Origin: Flavobacteriaceae bacterium UBA1682
Lineage (GTDB): Bacteria > Bacteroidota > Bacteroidia > Flavobacteriales > Flavobacteriaceae
NCBI GenBank assembly: GCA_002320285.1
Contig: DCKE01000005.1
Span: 310,544 to 374,543, forward strand
Direction: 5' to 3'
Length of the DNA: 64,000 nt
The position numbers and the translations under genes were made by a program. The notes beneath the pieces were generated by a model that made no database searches, was not told the origin of the DNA, and saw nothing but the letters and a program-made list of their open reading frames with translations. Below, piece by piece: positions 16,668 through 25,724 of this stretch; within the stretch, counting starts at the first letter, position 1, and each line of letters begins with the position of its first letter.

Positions 16668-17660
16668 TTACTTCGACAAAAGTACGGCCGCTTCTTTAGC
16701 AAAATAGGTCGAAATCAAACTCGCACCAGCGCGTTTGATACAAGTCAATTGCTCCATCATAATTTTATCGTGATCCAACCACCCTCTTTCAGATGCCGCC
16801 TTAACCATCGCATATTCTCCAGACACCTGAAATACCGCCACCGGTACATTTACCGCATCTTTTACTTCACGAACGATGTCCAAATAAGCCATCCCCGGTT
16901 TTACCATTACGATATCCGCTCCTTCCTCCACATCATAAAGCGCCTCCTTAATCGCCTCTAAACGGTTGGCATAATCCATCTGATAGGTTTTTTTGTCCTT
17001 CGGAATTGCTGCGTTATCCACTGGTGCACTATCCAACGCATCGCGGAAAGGCCCGTAAAAAGCAGAGGCATACTTTGCCGAATAACTCATGATGCCCACA
17101 TCGGTATATCCACTAGTATCCAAAGCCTGACGAATGCGCAGCACTCGCCCATCCATCATATCACTTGGGGCCACAAAATCAGCTCCCGCCGCAGCATGAG
17201 AAACACTCATCTGCATCAAAGCCTCAACAGTTGGATCATTCAATATTTTACCTTTACCGATAATACCGTCATGACCATAAATCGAATACGGATCTAAAGC
17301 CACATCAGGCATCACTATCATCTCCGGACAAGCATCCTTGATGGCTCTAATCGCCTGTTGCATCAATCCATTTGGATTCCATGCCTCCTTACCCGTATTG
17401 TCTTTTAAATGTTCACTTACCTTAACATAGATGTTAACTGCTCGAATACCCAAGGCATACAATTCTTTGATTTCTTTTACAGTCAAATCGATCGAACGTC
17501 TATAGATGCCAGGCATAGAAGGAATCGCTTGTTCTACATTACTGCCTTCCGCAATAAACATCGGAAACATAAAGTCAGCCGGAGTTACAATCGTTTCACG
17601 CACTAAACTTCTAATGGATTCACTCACTCTCAACCTTCTACCTCTTTCTAATGGAAACAT
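16668..17660 (-). CDS. hemB: delta-aminolevulinic acid dehydratase (porphobilinogen synthase)
   Basis: A 330-residue cytosolic enzyme that joins two 5-aminolevulinate molecules into porphobilinogen. Family signatures are RRLRVSESIRSLV near the start, SYSAKYASAFYGPF (first active-site lysine) and VMVKPGMAYLDIV (Schiff-base lysine about residue 254). The metal region reads PDVALDPYSIYGHDG, without the cysteines of zinc-type enzymes, so it is probably of the magnesium-dependent type. It is the last gene of the hemACDE-x-FB run and follows hemF by 42 bases. Confidence 0.96.
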   Translation of the reverse strand: MFPLERGRRLRVSESIRSLVRETIVTPADFMFPMFIAEGSNVEQAIPSMPGIYRRSIDLTVKEIKELYALGIRAVNIYVKVSEHLKDNTGKEAWNPNGLMQQAIRAIKDACPEMIVMPDVALDPYSIYGHDGIIGKGKILNDPTVEALMQMSVSHAAAGADFVAPSDMMDGRVLRIRQALDTSGYTDVGIMSYSAKYASAFYGPFRDALDSAPVDNAAIPKDKKTYQMDYANRLEAIKEALYDVEEGADIVMVKPGMAYLDIVREVKDAVNVPVAVFQVSGEYAMVKAASERGWLDHDKIMMEQLTCIKRAGASLISTYFAKEAAVLLSK

Positions 17661-17702
17661 ATTTTTTTACTTTTTTTTATTAATCACTTTTAAGACTTGT
17701 AG

Positions 17703-18605
17703 TTACACCCAAGCTTGTGGCACTGCTAAAACCTTTAGTAGTCGCGCTTCTTCAGAACCCTCTTCAGGGTGATGATCGTAAACCCATTGTACTTTTGGAG
17801 GCAGACTCATCAATATCGATTCGATACGACCGTTGGTCTTCAATCCGAATAAGGTTCCCTTATCGTGAACCAAATTAAACTCAACATAACGCCCACGTCT
17901 GATTTCTTGCCACGTTTTATTGACTTCGGTAAACGACTCTTTACTTCTGCGTTCCACTATGGGTACATAAGCTTCTAAAAAGCTATCTCCTACTTCGGTT
18001 ACAAAAGCATACCAATCTTGCATGGACTGAGACTCGGTTTGTTGCAAATGATCAAAAAACAAACCACCAATTCCACGAGCTTCCTCACGATGGGTATTCC
18101 AAAAATACGCATCACATTGTTTTTTGTACAAGGGATAAAAATCGGGATGGTGCCGATCACAGGCCTTTTTACAAATAGCATGAAAATGCACCGCATCTTC
18201 TTCGAACAAATAATAAGGTGTTAGATCTTGTCCACCGCCAAACCAAGATTTCAAAACCGTTCCATCGGTATCATACATCTCAAAATAACGCCAGTTCGCA
18301 TGTACAGTAGGTACCATAGGACTGTGAGGGTGCAACACCAAACTCAATCCACAGGCGAAGAAATCCACTTCGCCTACCCCAAAATAGGCTTGCATCGCCG
18401 CAGGCAAGGCACCGTGAACCGCAGAAATATTAACGCCCCCTTTTTCAAAAACGCGACCGTTTTCAATGACACGGGTTCTTCCACCACCGCCCTCTGGGCG
18501 ATCCCATAAGTCTTCTTGGAATTTAGCTACACCGTCTAGTTGCTCTAGCCCAGCTGTAATGGTATCCTGTAATGTTAGGATATATTGATAAAACTGATTT
18601 TTCAT
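17703..18605 (-). CDS. hemF: oxygen-dependent coproporphyrinogen III oxidase
   Basis: A 300-residue cytosolic enzyme that uses O2 to convert coproporphyrinogen III to protoporphyrinogen IX. Conserved segments are GGGGRTRVIENG, GVNISAVHG, SLVLHPHSPMVPTVHANWR, FGGGQDLTPYY, RGIGGLFFD, RGRYVEFNLVHDKGT and SILMSLPP. These include the conserved histidines and the DLTPYY strand. Its presence fits an aerobic or facultative life style. It sits between a hypothetical gene and hemB in the haem operon. Confidence 0.96.
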   Translation of the reverse strand: MKNQFYQYILTLQDTITAGLEQLDGVAKFQEDLWDRPEGGGGRTRVIENGRVFEKGGVNISAVHGALPAAMQAYFGVGEVDFFACGLSLVLHPHSPMVPTVHANWRYFEMYDTDGTVLKSWFGGGQDLTPYYLFEEDAVHFHAICKKACDRHHPDFYPLYKKQCDAYFWNTHREEARGIGGLFFDHLQQTESQSMQDWYAFVTEVGDSFLEAYVPIVERRSKESFTEVNKTWQEIRRGRYVEFNLVHDKGTLFGLKTNGRIESILMSLPPKVQWVYDHHPEEGSEEARLLKVLAVPQAWV

Positions 18606-18659
18606 GTATCGGTATTATTTTCTTTAATCAACTGTCATTTCAATACTACGAGTAATGAA

Positions 18660-19022
18660 CTATAATTGACTTAGTTTACTCATAATTTCAAACGAAAACG
18701 ACTTGCTTTCAGTTTGTATAAATTGATAAAGCGCCTTGGCCTTTTCTTTAAGATTGGAATATCCCTCTCGTTGGGACAACACCACTAAGGCATCGGCAAA
18801 CTCCTCCAACTGTTTCCAATCGAAATTAAATTTTATCAAATGCCGATTTAGGGTGTCGGAATCAAAATTGCAAAGATCCTCAACACTCATTCCAATTTTA
18901 TGCAATTCGGTCGACAAGTCACTCTCGTCCCAATTTTCAGGCAGAAACACTAGAGTCATTAATTTTTGAAGAATCGAGTTGATTCGTTGATCTTCTTCAC
19001 TGCGCAAACCTTTGTTTAACAT
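18660..19022 (-). CDS. conserved hypothetical protein in the hem operon
   Basis: A 120-residue, charged, mostly helical soluble protein with no signal peptide and no recognised domain (start MLNKGLRSEEDQRINSILQK, middle LPENWDESDLSTELHKIGM). It lies between hemE and hemF on the same strand with gaps of 63 and 54 bases, so it is almost certainly co-transcribed with the haem genes. Role in haem synthesis is possible but not shown. Confidence 0.75.
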   Translation of the reverse strand: MLNKGLRSEEDQRINSILQKLMTLVFLPENWDESDLSTELHKIGMSVEDLCNFDSDTLNRHLIKFNFDWKQLEEFADALVVLSQREGYSNLKEKAKALYQFIQTESKSFSFEIMSKLSQL

Positions 19023-19085
19023 GGTTTTTACGTTTAGTATTATTAAAAAAGAGTTTGCAGTATAGCCACAAACTCCCCTATTTTT

Positions 19086-20111
19086 CTATTGTCCGTATTC
19101 TTTAACCGCTTCGATAAATGCTTTAGCATGATCCACGGGAATATGTGGTAAAATTCCATGACCTAAATTGACAATATATTGGTCTTTCCCAAATTCATCA
19201 ATCATTTCATGCACCATTTTTTTAATGGTAGGTATCGGCGACATCAAACGACTCGGATCAAAATTACCTTGTAGGGTTATTTTATTGCCGGTGAATAAAC
19301 GCGCATTTTTTGCAGAGCAAGTCCAATCCACTCCCAATGCAGAAGCTTTTGATTGTGCCATTTCGCCTAAAGCAAACCAACATCCCTTTCCAAAAACAAT
19401 TACTGGTGTTACCTCTGATAAGGCTTCTACAATCTGATTGATGTAGTACCACGAAAAAGTTTGATAATCGACCGGAGACAACATACCCCCCCAGGAGTCA
19501 AAAATCTGCACGGCATTAACTCCGGCTTTTACTTTTTCCTTTAAATATAAAATCGTCGTATCCGTTATTTTTTGCAACAATGCGTGCGCTGCTTCGGGTT
19601 GTGAAAAGCAAAATCCCTTAGCGGTATCAAAACTCTTAGATCCCTTACCCTCTACAGCATAACAAAGTATGGTCCACGGTGAACCCGCAAATCCAATTAA
19701 CGGCACCTCATCGTTTAGCATTTCTTTAGTTACCTTGATGGCATCCATAACATAACCCAAGGTCTCTTCGATATTGGGTACGATTACTTGCTCTACATCT
19801 TTTGCAGAACGAATTGGATTGGGAACCCAAGGACCGATATTTTCTCTCATTTCTACATCAATACCCATCGCTTGAGGAATCACCAAGATGTCTGAAAACA
19901 AAATTGCCGCATCCGGTTTTACGATACGAATCGGTTGTACGGTGATTTCTGCAGCAATTTCCGGCATTCTACAACGCGTAAAAAAATCATATTTATCTCG
20001 TAAAGCACGAAATTCGGGTAAATACCTCCCTGCTTGACGCATCATCCATACTGGTGGGCGCTCAACAGACTCCCCTTTTAAAGCTCTTAAAAATAAATCG
20101 TTTTTAATCAT
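19086..20111 (-). CDS. hemE: uroporphyrinogen decarboxylase
   Basis: A 341-residue cytosolic enzyme that removes four carboxyl groups from uroporphyrinogen III. The N-terminal signature PPVWMMRQAGRYLPEFR is exact; others are ILFSDILVIPQAMG (catalytic Asp), GFAGSPWTILCYAVEG, IFDSWGGMLSP and NLGHGILPHIPVDH. Length is normal for the family. It follows hemD by 42 bases. Confidence 0.97.
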   Translation of the reverse strand: MIKNDLFLRALKGESVERPPVWMMRQAGRYLPEFRALRDKYDFFTRCRMPEIAAEITVQPIRIVKPDAAILFSDILVIPQAMGIDVEMRENIGPWVPNPIRSAKDVEQVIVPNIEETLGYVMDAIKVTKEMLNDEVPLIGFAGSPWTILCYAVEGKGSKSFDTAKGFCFSQPEAAHALLQKITDTTILYLKEKVKAGVNAVQIFDSWGGMLSPVDYQTFSWYYINQIVEALSEVTPVIVFGKGCWFALGEMAQSKASALGVDWTCSAKNARLFTGNKITLQGNFDPSRLMSPIPTIKKMVHEMIDEFGKDQYIVNLGHGILPHIPVDHAKAFIEAVKEYGQ

Positions 20112-20153
20112 TTTGTTTGTTTTTAAAATATTCTTATCTTTATATAAGAACCT

Positions 20154-20834
20154 CTATTTATAATAGTTAATACAAGCTTCTAAAGTTGCTTCCACCGTTG
20201 GATGACTTGCTAGAATCAAGCGTTCTGTAATTCCTTCTAAGGCAACAGCTGTGGTTTTTCCGATGCAAAAACACACTGCATCACCAATTTCGTTTTGTTG
20301 CAAATAACTATACACTGCAGATGGACTATAGAAACAAATACCATCTAGTTTGATCGTCAGTTGCTCGCAGGTTAATTCTGTCTGGTAAACTTGAAATTCG
20401 TTGAATTCCATTTTAGCGCTTTGGAAGGCTATGGGCAAAACTGCACTGCGTAAGTTTCCGTTAAAAAAGCTGATTTTAGCATTTGGATAGTCGCGAGTGA
20501 TCATCGGCGCTAAGTCAATCGCATAATGAGCCCAAGCCACAACATGCCATCCGTTAGCTTCCAAAAGTGCTTTGGTTTTTATGCCCACACAAAAAACGGG
20601 TTTCTGTTTTAAATCGGCTTGACTCGGATGCTGCAATAAACTCTTAACCGCATTTTGACTGGTAATCAACAAATAATCAAACAAGTGATCGATATGAAAA
20701 TTCAACAGTCGCACCTGTATATAATCCCGCTCAACGAACTGTATATTAAAGTGCTTCACCAATTCTCTTTGTGTAGTTTGAAGTACTTTTGTCGATAAAA
20801 CAGTTGGGGGATAAATCATGGTTTGATACAGCAA
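20154..20834 (-). CDS. hemD: uroporphyrinogen-III synthase
   Basis: A 226-residue protein. HemD sequences diverge strongly, and the call rests on both context (directly after hemC, gap 19) and pattern: two-lobed Rossmann-like halves with LLITSQNAVKSLLQ, FCVGIKTKALLEANGW, ICFYSPSAVYSYLQQ and CFCIGKTTAVALEG. It closes hydroxymethylbilane to uroporphyrinogen III. A start further downstream is unlikely because the N-terminal strand would be lost. Confidence 0.9.
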   Translation of the reverse strand: MLYQTMIYPPTVLSTKVLQTTQRELVKHFNIQFVERDYIQVRLLNFHIDHLFDYLLITSQNAVKSLLQHPSQADLKQKPVFCVGIKTKALLEANGWHVVAWAHYAIDLAPMITRDYPNAKISFFNGNLRSAVLPIAFQSAKMEFNEFQVYQTELTCEQLTIKLDGICFYSPSAVYSYLQQNEIGDAVCFCIGKTTAVALEGITERLILASHPTVEATLEACINYYK

Positions 20835-20853
20835 GCTGAATGAAAAACAGTGC

Positions 20854-21780
20854 TTATTTTTTTAATTGTTCTCGAAGTTTCTCCATCAATACAGCTCCAC
20901 CATTGTCCAATATTTCTTTGGCAGCATGGAAACCTAATTTCTTCCATTCCTCAATGGGTACTTCTTTATAAACCTCAAATTTTTCAGTGCCATCTAAAGA
21001 CAATAAGACTCCTTTAAAGGTCAGCGTGTCATCGTGTTCATTATATTGTACAAATGCACCTATAGGAGCTGTACATCCGCCTTCAAGGGTTCTTAAGAAC
21101 TGGCGTTCGATATAGGTAGCGATTTCAGATTCAATATCGTTTAATTGTGCTAAAGCATCTAAAGCATATTCATCCGTATCCAAAGCCAGAACAACCATAG
21201 CTCCCTGTGCTGGCGCGGGAATCATCCAGTCCAGATTGATAAAATTCTTTGGCTTTTTAGCAATGCGCTCTAAACCGGCAGCGGCAAAAATAGCCCCCTC
21301 CCAGTTATTATCCGCTAATTTTTGCATTCTCGTATTGACGTTTCCGCGCAAATCAACCGTTTGATGTTGGGGATATTTGTTTAACCATTGTGCTTTTCGT
21401 CTTAAACTTCCCGTAGCCACTGTTGCAGTAGCATTTTCTAAGAAGCTTAAATCACCCTGATGCAACAAAATATCCTTTGCACTGGCTCGTTTTAAAACCG
21501 CCGCCTGAACAATTCCCACAGGCAAAGCCGTCGGAACATCTTTCATCGAATGTACCGCGATGTCTACCGAACCATTAAGCATGGCTGCATCCAATGTTTT
21601 GGTAAATATTCCCGTAATCCCCATTTCATACAGGGGCTTGTCTAAGACTAAATCACCAGTCGATTTTACAGCGATAATTTCGGTTTCATAACCCAAATCG
21701 CGTAATTTTTTAGCTACAGTGTTCGCCTGCCAAAGCGCTAACTCACTATCGCGAGTTCCAATACGTATTGTTTTAGTCAT
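20854..21780 (-). CDS. hemC: hydroxymethylbilane synthase (porphobilinogen deaminase)
   Basis: A 308-residue cytosolic enzyme that polymerises four porphobilinogens. Signatures are IRIGTRDSELALWQA, KSTGDL, HSMKDVPT, KRASAKDILL, ATGSLRRKAQW, LRGNVNTRM and APAQGAM. The dipyrromethane cofactor cysteine is C236 in EGGCTAPIGA. The ATG overlaps the end of hemA by eight bases, so translation is probably coupled. Confidence 0.97.
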   Translation of the reverse strand: MTKTIRIGTRDSELALWQANTVAKKLRDLGYETEIIAVKSTGDLVLDKPLYEMGITGIFTKTLDAAMLNGSVDIAVHSMKDVPTALPVGIVQAAVLKRASAKDILLHQGDLSFLENATATVATGSLRRKAQWLNKYPQHQTVDLRGNVNTRMQKLADNNWEGAIFAAAGLERIAKKPKNFINLDWMIPAPAQGAMVVLALDTDEYALDALAQLNDIESEIATYIERQFLRTLEGGCTAPIGAFVQYNEHDDTLTFKGVLLSLDGTEKFEVYKEVPIEEWKKLGFHAAKEILDNGGAVLMEKLREQLKK

Positions 21781-23032
21781 TTTTTACGGTTTCAATTTGA
21801 AAAACTTTTTCAATCCATTCTATACTTTCGTCTACCATAGTATCCTCATGTTTTAAATGGTTCGCAAAATGGGTGGTGATCTTTTGTATGATTCTCATAC
21901 TGATCAACTGCGCTTGCTCTTCCTGAAAGTTCTCTATTTTTTTACGGTGATAATTTAACTCATTATCTTTTATAATTTCCAATTTGGACTTTAAAGCATG
22001 GATAGTCGGTGCGAATTTCCTCGCTTGCGCCCACGCCAGAAATTCGGTTTTCACCTCTTCGATAATCGCTTCGGCTTGCGGTATAAATTGTCTACGTCGT
22101 TCCAAGGTATCATCAGTCATCTGCGACAAATGATCGAGGTGAATCAAATTCACTCCCGGCAAATCCCTTACGTTCTCATCAACATTTTTAGGAATCGACA
22201 AATCTAATATCAACAAGGGTTTATTCAAATTTAATATCGTCTTATCGATGGTAGGATTTTGAGCCCCAGTCGCGACAATTAAAACATCAGCATGACGAAG
22301 CTCCGAATGCAAATCCGCATAATCCTTTACAATCAGATTAAATTTACCCGCAACTTCCAAGGCTTTGTCCTTGGTTCTATTAATCAACGTAATATGTTCA
22401 TTTTTGGTGTGCTTGACCAAATTCTCACAAGTATTACGGCCAATTTTCCCAGTACCAAATAAAAGAATATTCTTTTGGCTAATATCGGAAATGGTATTCA
22501 TTATATATTGAACAGATGCAAAAGATACCGAAGTAGCACCGGAACTGATCTCTGTTTCATTTTTAATTCGCTTGCTCGCTTGAATTACCGCATTGACCAA
22601 TCGTTCAAAATAACTGGTGGTCAATCCTTTCTCGCGAGCTTGTAGAAAACTGTTTTTGATTTGACTAATAATCTCGAAATCTCCCAAAATCTGGCTATCC
22701 AATCCCGTTCCTACTCGAAACATATGAGAAATAGCATCCATATTCTTATGGACATAACCGACCTTTTGAAAATCTTCGATAGAACCATTACTGTGCTCAC
22801 ACAACAATTTAATCAACTCAAAAGGATGTTGAGCAAAGCCATATAATTCGGTTCGATTGCAGGTAGAAATAATAATTAAACTCTCTATACCTTCTTCATT
22901 TGCCTGATCAAAAATAGCACTTTTGGCTGTATCGCTCAAGCTAAATTTGCCTCGGATTTCGGCATCAGCTTTTTGATAATTCAAGCCAATGACATAAAAT
23001 GAAGTGTGTTTTACCTTAGTTGAGTTTTCCAT
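21773..23032 (-). CDS. hemA: glutamyl-tRNA reductase
   Basis: A 419-residue protein from the ATG at 23032; the frame runs 20 codons further upstream, but that extension covers the likely -7 motif and is not conserved in character. It reduces glutamyl-tRNA to glutamate-1-semialdehyde, the first step of C5-pathway haem synthesis. The catalytic Cys58 lies in IISTCNRTELYGF. Other family segments are GLDSQILGDFEII, FGTGKIGRNTC (NADPH site) and LLILDLSIPKNVD. First gene of the minus-strand haem operon; hemL is not in the window. Confidence 0.96.
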   Translation of the reverse strand: MENSTKVKHTSFYVIGLNYQKADAEIRGKFSLSDTAKSAIFDQANEEGIESLIIISTCNRTELYGFAQHPFELIKLLCEHSNGSIEDFQKVGYVHKNMDAISHMFRVGTGLDSQILGDFEIISQIKNSFLQAREKGLTTSYFERLVNAVIQASKRIKNETEISSGATSVSFASVQYIMNTISDISQKNILLFGTGKIGRNTCENLVKHTKNEHITLINRTKDKALEVAGKFNLIVKDYADLHSELRHADVLIVATGAQNPTIDKTILNLNKPLLILDLSIPKNVDENVRDLPGVNLIHLDHLSQMTDDTLERRRQFIPQAEAIIEEVKTEFLAWAQARKFAPTIHALKSKLEIIKDNELNYHRKKIENFQEEQAQLISMRIIQKITTHFANHLKHEDTMVDESIEWIEKVFQIETVKND

Positions 23033-23060
23033 ATTATTCCCTTCTATTCTAAAAAGTAGA

Positions 23061-23068
23061 CAAATGTA
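23061..23068 (-). promoter_or_regulatory. -7 promoter motif of the hem operon
   Basis: TACATTTG on the minus strand, 28 bases before the hemA ATG at 23032. No TTG at the standard distance. A CCGCTAGCGG palindrome lies further upstream at 23092-23101, in the divergent hemA/araC intergenic region. Confidence 0.5.
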
Positions 23069-23162
23069 TAACTTAGGTAACGATAAAAACACCGCTAGCG
23101 GGACTATTTATATCGTTCTTAGAAAAACTACACAAAACTGTGCATATTATTATAAAAACCAG

Positions 23163-23170
23163 TACTTTTG
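23163..23170 (+). promoter_or_regulatory. -7 promoter motif of the AraC-type regulator
   Basis: TACTTTTG on the plus strand, leaving a leader of about 90 bases before the ATG at 23265. No clear -33 TTG. Confidence 0.4.
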
Positions 23171-23264
23171 TAGCAACAGCAATACTTTCAAAAGAACTTA
23201 TCTAGACTCGTTCTAAATAAAAAAGTATAAGAATAGGCGATTTATAAATAAAAAAAATACCGCT

Positions 23265-24140
23265 ATGAGTCCATACGAAGAAGTTATTATTGAGGATGAT
23301 TTTATCTTGTTACGCTTCGACAATCAGACCGAGGAACCCCTGACCTACGAACGGGAAATGAAAATGGGAATCATCCAATTTCACTTCGCTTTAAAGGGCA
23401 GTGCGCGATTTTTATTCAACCAAGGGAGTTATGCTTTAGAACTCCAAGGGGAGCGGTCTTTAGTGTTGTACAACCCGCAACGCGAACTGCCCGTGCATTT
23501 AGAAATTGCTCCCCATTCATGGATTGTTTCGATATTGATTTCGATACAAAAGTTTCACTCTTTGTTTTCGACAGAAGCGGCCTTTATCGGATTTCTCAAC
23601 GAGGAAACCAAAGACAAAAAATACTACGGCGAAGAGAGTATCACCCCTTCTATGGCCATTGTTCTCAATCAGGTTTTTAATTACCATCTGAATCCATCTA
23701 TAAAAAAACTGTACTACAAGGGTAAAACCTATGAATTGTTAAGTTTATACTTTAACCGCAATGAAGACCCTAATGCGGAGAATTGCCCGTTCCTAATTGA
23801 CGAAGAAAATGTATTAAAAATTAGAAGGGCAAAAGATATCATCATAAGTCGTATGGCCGAACCGCCTACCTTACAAGAATTGGCAGATACGGTGGGAATC
23901 AACATCAAAAAACTCAAAATGGGTTTTAAGCAGATTTATGGCGATTCAGTGTTTAGTTTCTTATTTGATTATAAAATGGAGTTCGCGCGAAAACTTCTCA
24001 ATAACGGCAATTACAATGTGACCGAAGTTGGATTAAAAATCGGCTATAGTTCAGCCAGTCATTTTATTTCAGCCTTTAAAAAGAAATTCGGCACTACGCC
24101 AAAAAAATACCTGATGTCTATCAGTCAAAATATTTCATAA
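23265..24140 (+). CDS. AraC-family transcriptional regulator
   Basis: A 291-residue DNA-binding protein. The C-terminal about 100 residues hold the two helix-turn-helix units (LQELADTVGINIKKLKMGFKQ and NVTEVGLKIGYSSASHFISAF, ending KKFGTTPKKYL). The N-terminal about 180 residues form an unassigned cupin-like sensor region. It is divergent from hemA and ends 19 bases before hemH, so it probably belongs with haem homeostasis. In several bacteria AraC-type regulators in such places respond to iron, haem or siderophores; the ligand here is unknown. Confidence 0.9.
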   Translation: MSPYEEVIIEDDFILLRFDNQTEEPLTYEREMKMGIIQFHFALKGSARFLFNQGSYALELQGERSLVLYNPQRELPVHLEIAPHSWIVSILISIQKFHSLFSTEAAFIGFLNEETKDKKYYGEESITPSMAIVLNQVFNYHLNPSIKKLYYKGKTYELLSLYFNRNEDPNAENCPFLIDEENVLKIRRAKDIIISRMAEPPTLQELADTVGINIKKLKMGFKQIYGDSVFSFLFDYKMEFARKLLNNGNYNVTEVGLKIGYSSASHFISAFKKKFGTTPKKYLMSISQNIS

Positions 24141-24159
24141 AACTCCCAAATCAACAACA

Positions 24160-25176
24160 ATGAAAGGTGTATTATTAGTTAACCTCGGCTCGCCAAAAAG
24201 CCCTGAACCCAAAGATGTAAAACCGTATTTAGGCGAATTTTTAATGGACAAGCGTGTTATCGACATGCCGTATCTCTTTAGAGCCCTATTAGTAAAAGGC
24301 ATCATCCTCAATACTAGACCTAAAAAATCTGCTGCTGCATATAAGAAAATTTGGTGGAACGAAGGCTCTCCCTTGGTTGTTCTGTCACAGCGCACACATG
24401 CAAAAGTCGAACAAAAGACCGATATCCCCGTTGTTTTAGCGATGCGATATGGAGAACCATCGATAAAGCAAGGATTGGAACAATTGTACAAACAAGGCGT
24501 TACCGATGTTTTTATGATTCCGCTATACCCGCAGTTTGCGATGGCTACTACAGAAACCATTACGGTACTTGCAGAAGAATTGCGCGTAAAGCATTTCCCG
24601 AAAATGACTATCGAAAGTTTACCGGCCTTTTACAATAAAAAAGAATATGTCAGTGCGCTCTCCAATTCTATAAAAAGTCACTTGGAAAACTTCGATTACG
24701 ATCACTTACTGTTTTCATACCACGGTGTACCTGAGCGACACATTAAAAAATCGGATATCACCAAAGGACATTGCCAGATCGATGGCAGCTGTTGCAACAC
24801 CCCTTCACCGGCACATGATTTTTGCTACCGTCACCAATGTTTTATGACGACAAAACAAGTAGTGGAAACCCTAGGCATACCTTCAGACAAATACTCAGTC
24901 AGCTTTCAGTCGCGCTTGGGACGCGATAAATGGCTCGATCCGGCAACGGATATGACCGTTAACCAATTGGCAGAACGCGGTATCAAAAACTTAGCCGTGG
25001 TCACCCCTGCCTTTGTTGCAGACTGCCTAGAAACCCTAGAAGAAATCGGTATGGAAGCCAAAGAAGAGTTTCTACATCGCGGTGGAACCGAATTTAGAAC
25101 AATCCCTTGCCTTAATGATGATGATCAATGGGTAGATGCCTTAGTCACTTGGATTAACGAATGGAAAACTAAATAA
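24160..25176 (+). CDS. hemH: ferrochelatase
   Basis: A 338-residue protein that inserts iron into the porphyrin. It has LLVNLGSPKSPEPKDVKPYL, LMDKRVIDMP, YKKIWWNEGSPL, IPLYPQFAMATTET, the active-site histidine in LFSYHGVPERH, and SFQSRLGRDKWLDP. The C-terminus (VVTPAFVADCLETLEEI) has the conserved glutamate. Two cysteines lie in the DGSCCNTPSPAHDFCYRHQCF segment, which may hold metal. It follows the AraC-type regulator by 19 bases. Confidence 0.97.
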   Translation: MKGVLLVNLGSPKSPEPKDVKPYLGEFLMDKRVIDMPYLFRALLVKGIILNTRPKKSAAAYKKIWWNEGSPLVVLSQRTHAKVEQKTDIPVVLAMRYGEPSIKQGLEQLYKQGVTDVFMIPLYPQFAMATTETITVLAEELRVKHFPKMTIESLPAFYNKKEYVSALSNSIKSHLENFDYDHLLFSYHGVPERHIKKSDITKGHCQIDGSCCNTPSPAHDFCYRHQCFMTTKQVVETLGIPSDKYSVSFQSRLGRDKWLDPATDMTVNQLAERGIKNLAVVTPAFVADCLETLEEIGMEAKEEFLHRGGTEFRTIPCLNDDDQWVDALVTWINEWKTK

Positions 25177-25184
25177 GCAAAGCG

Positions 25185-25724
25185 ATGTATTTATACTTAA
25201 AATCCCTACATATTATTTTCATCGTTTGTTGGTTCGCCGGACTGTTTTACATCGTCCGACTGTTTGTATATTACGCCGAAGCACAACTCAAATCCGAACC
25301 AGAGAAAAACATACTATCCACGCAGTATCGCATCATGATCGATAGATTGTGGTCTATTATCACCTGGCCAGCAGCGATACTTGCCGTTGCTTTTGGCATT
25401 GCCATGTTTGTTTATAATCCTATTTTATTTACACAGCCGTGGATGCATGTCAAATTATTTTTTGTACTTTTATTGCTTATCTACCACATGAAATGCCATC
25501 AATTTGTATTGCAAATCAAAAAGGGCGAATTAAACAAGACCTCCTCTTTTTTTAGATTATGGAATGAAGGTGCAACAATCATCTTGTTTGCCGTGGTTTT
25601 CTTAGCCGTTTTAAAAAATGCCGTCAATTGGATTTATGGAGTCATCGGTATTATTACTTTCTCCTTTTTATTAATGATGGGATATAAATTTTATAAAAAG
25701 ATCCGCGAACAGAACAAAAATTAA
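25185..25724 (+). CDS. hemJ: protoporphyrinogen IX oxidase, HemJ type
   Basis: A 179-residue integral membrane protein with about four helices. The start MYLYLKSLHIIFIVCWFAGLF carries the conserved His and the Trp-Phe-Ala-Gly motif of HemJ; helices follow at about residues 55-78, 88-105 and 127-165. It oxidises protoporphyrinogen IX to protoporphyrin, the step before hemH, whose gene is eight bases upstream. No hemG or hemY is seen in the window. Confidence 0.9.
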   Translation: MYLYLKSLHIIFIVCWFAGLFYIVRLFVYYAEAQLKSEPEKNILSTQYRIMIDRLWSIITWPAAILAVAFGIAMFVYNPILFTQPWMHVKLFFVLLLLIYHMKCHQFVLQIKKGELNKTSSFFRLWNEGATIILFAVVFLAVLKNAVNWIYGVIGIITFSFLLMMGYKFYKKIREQNKN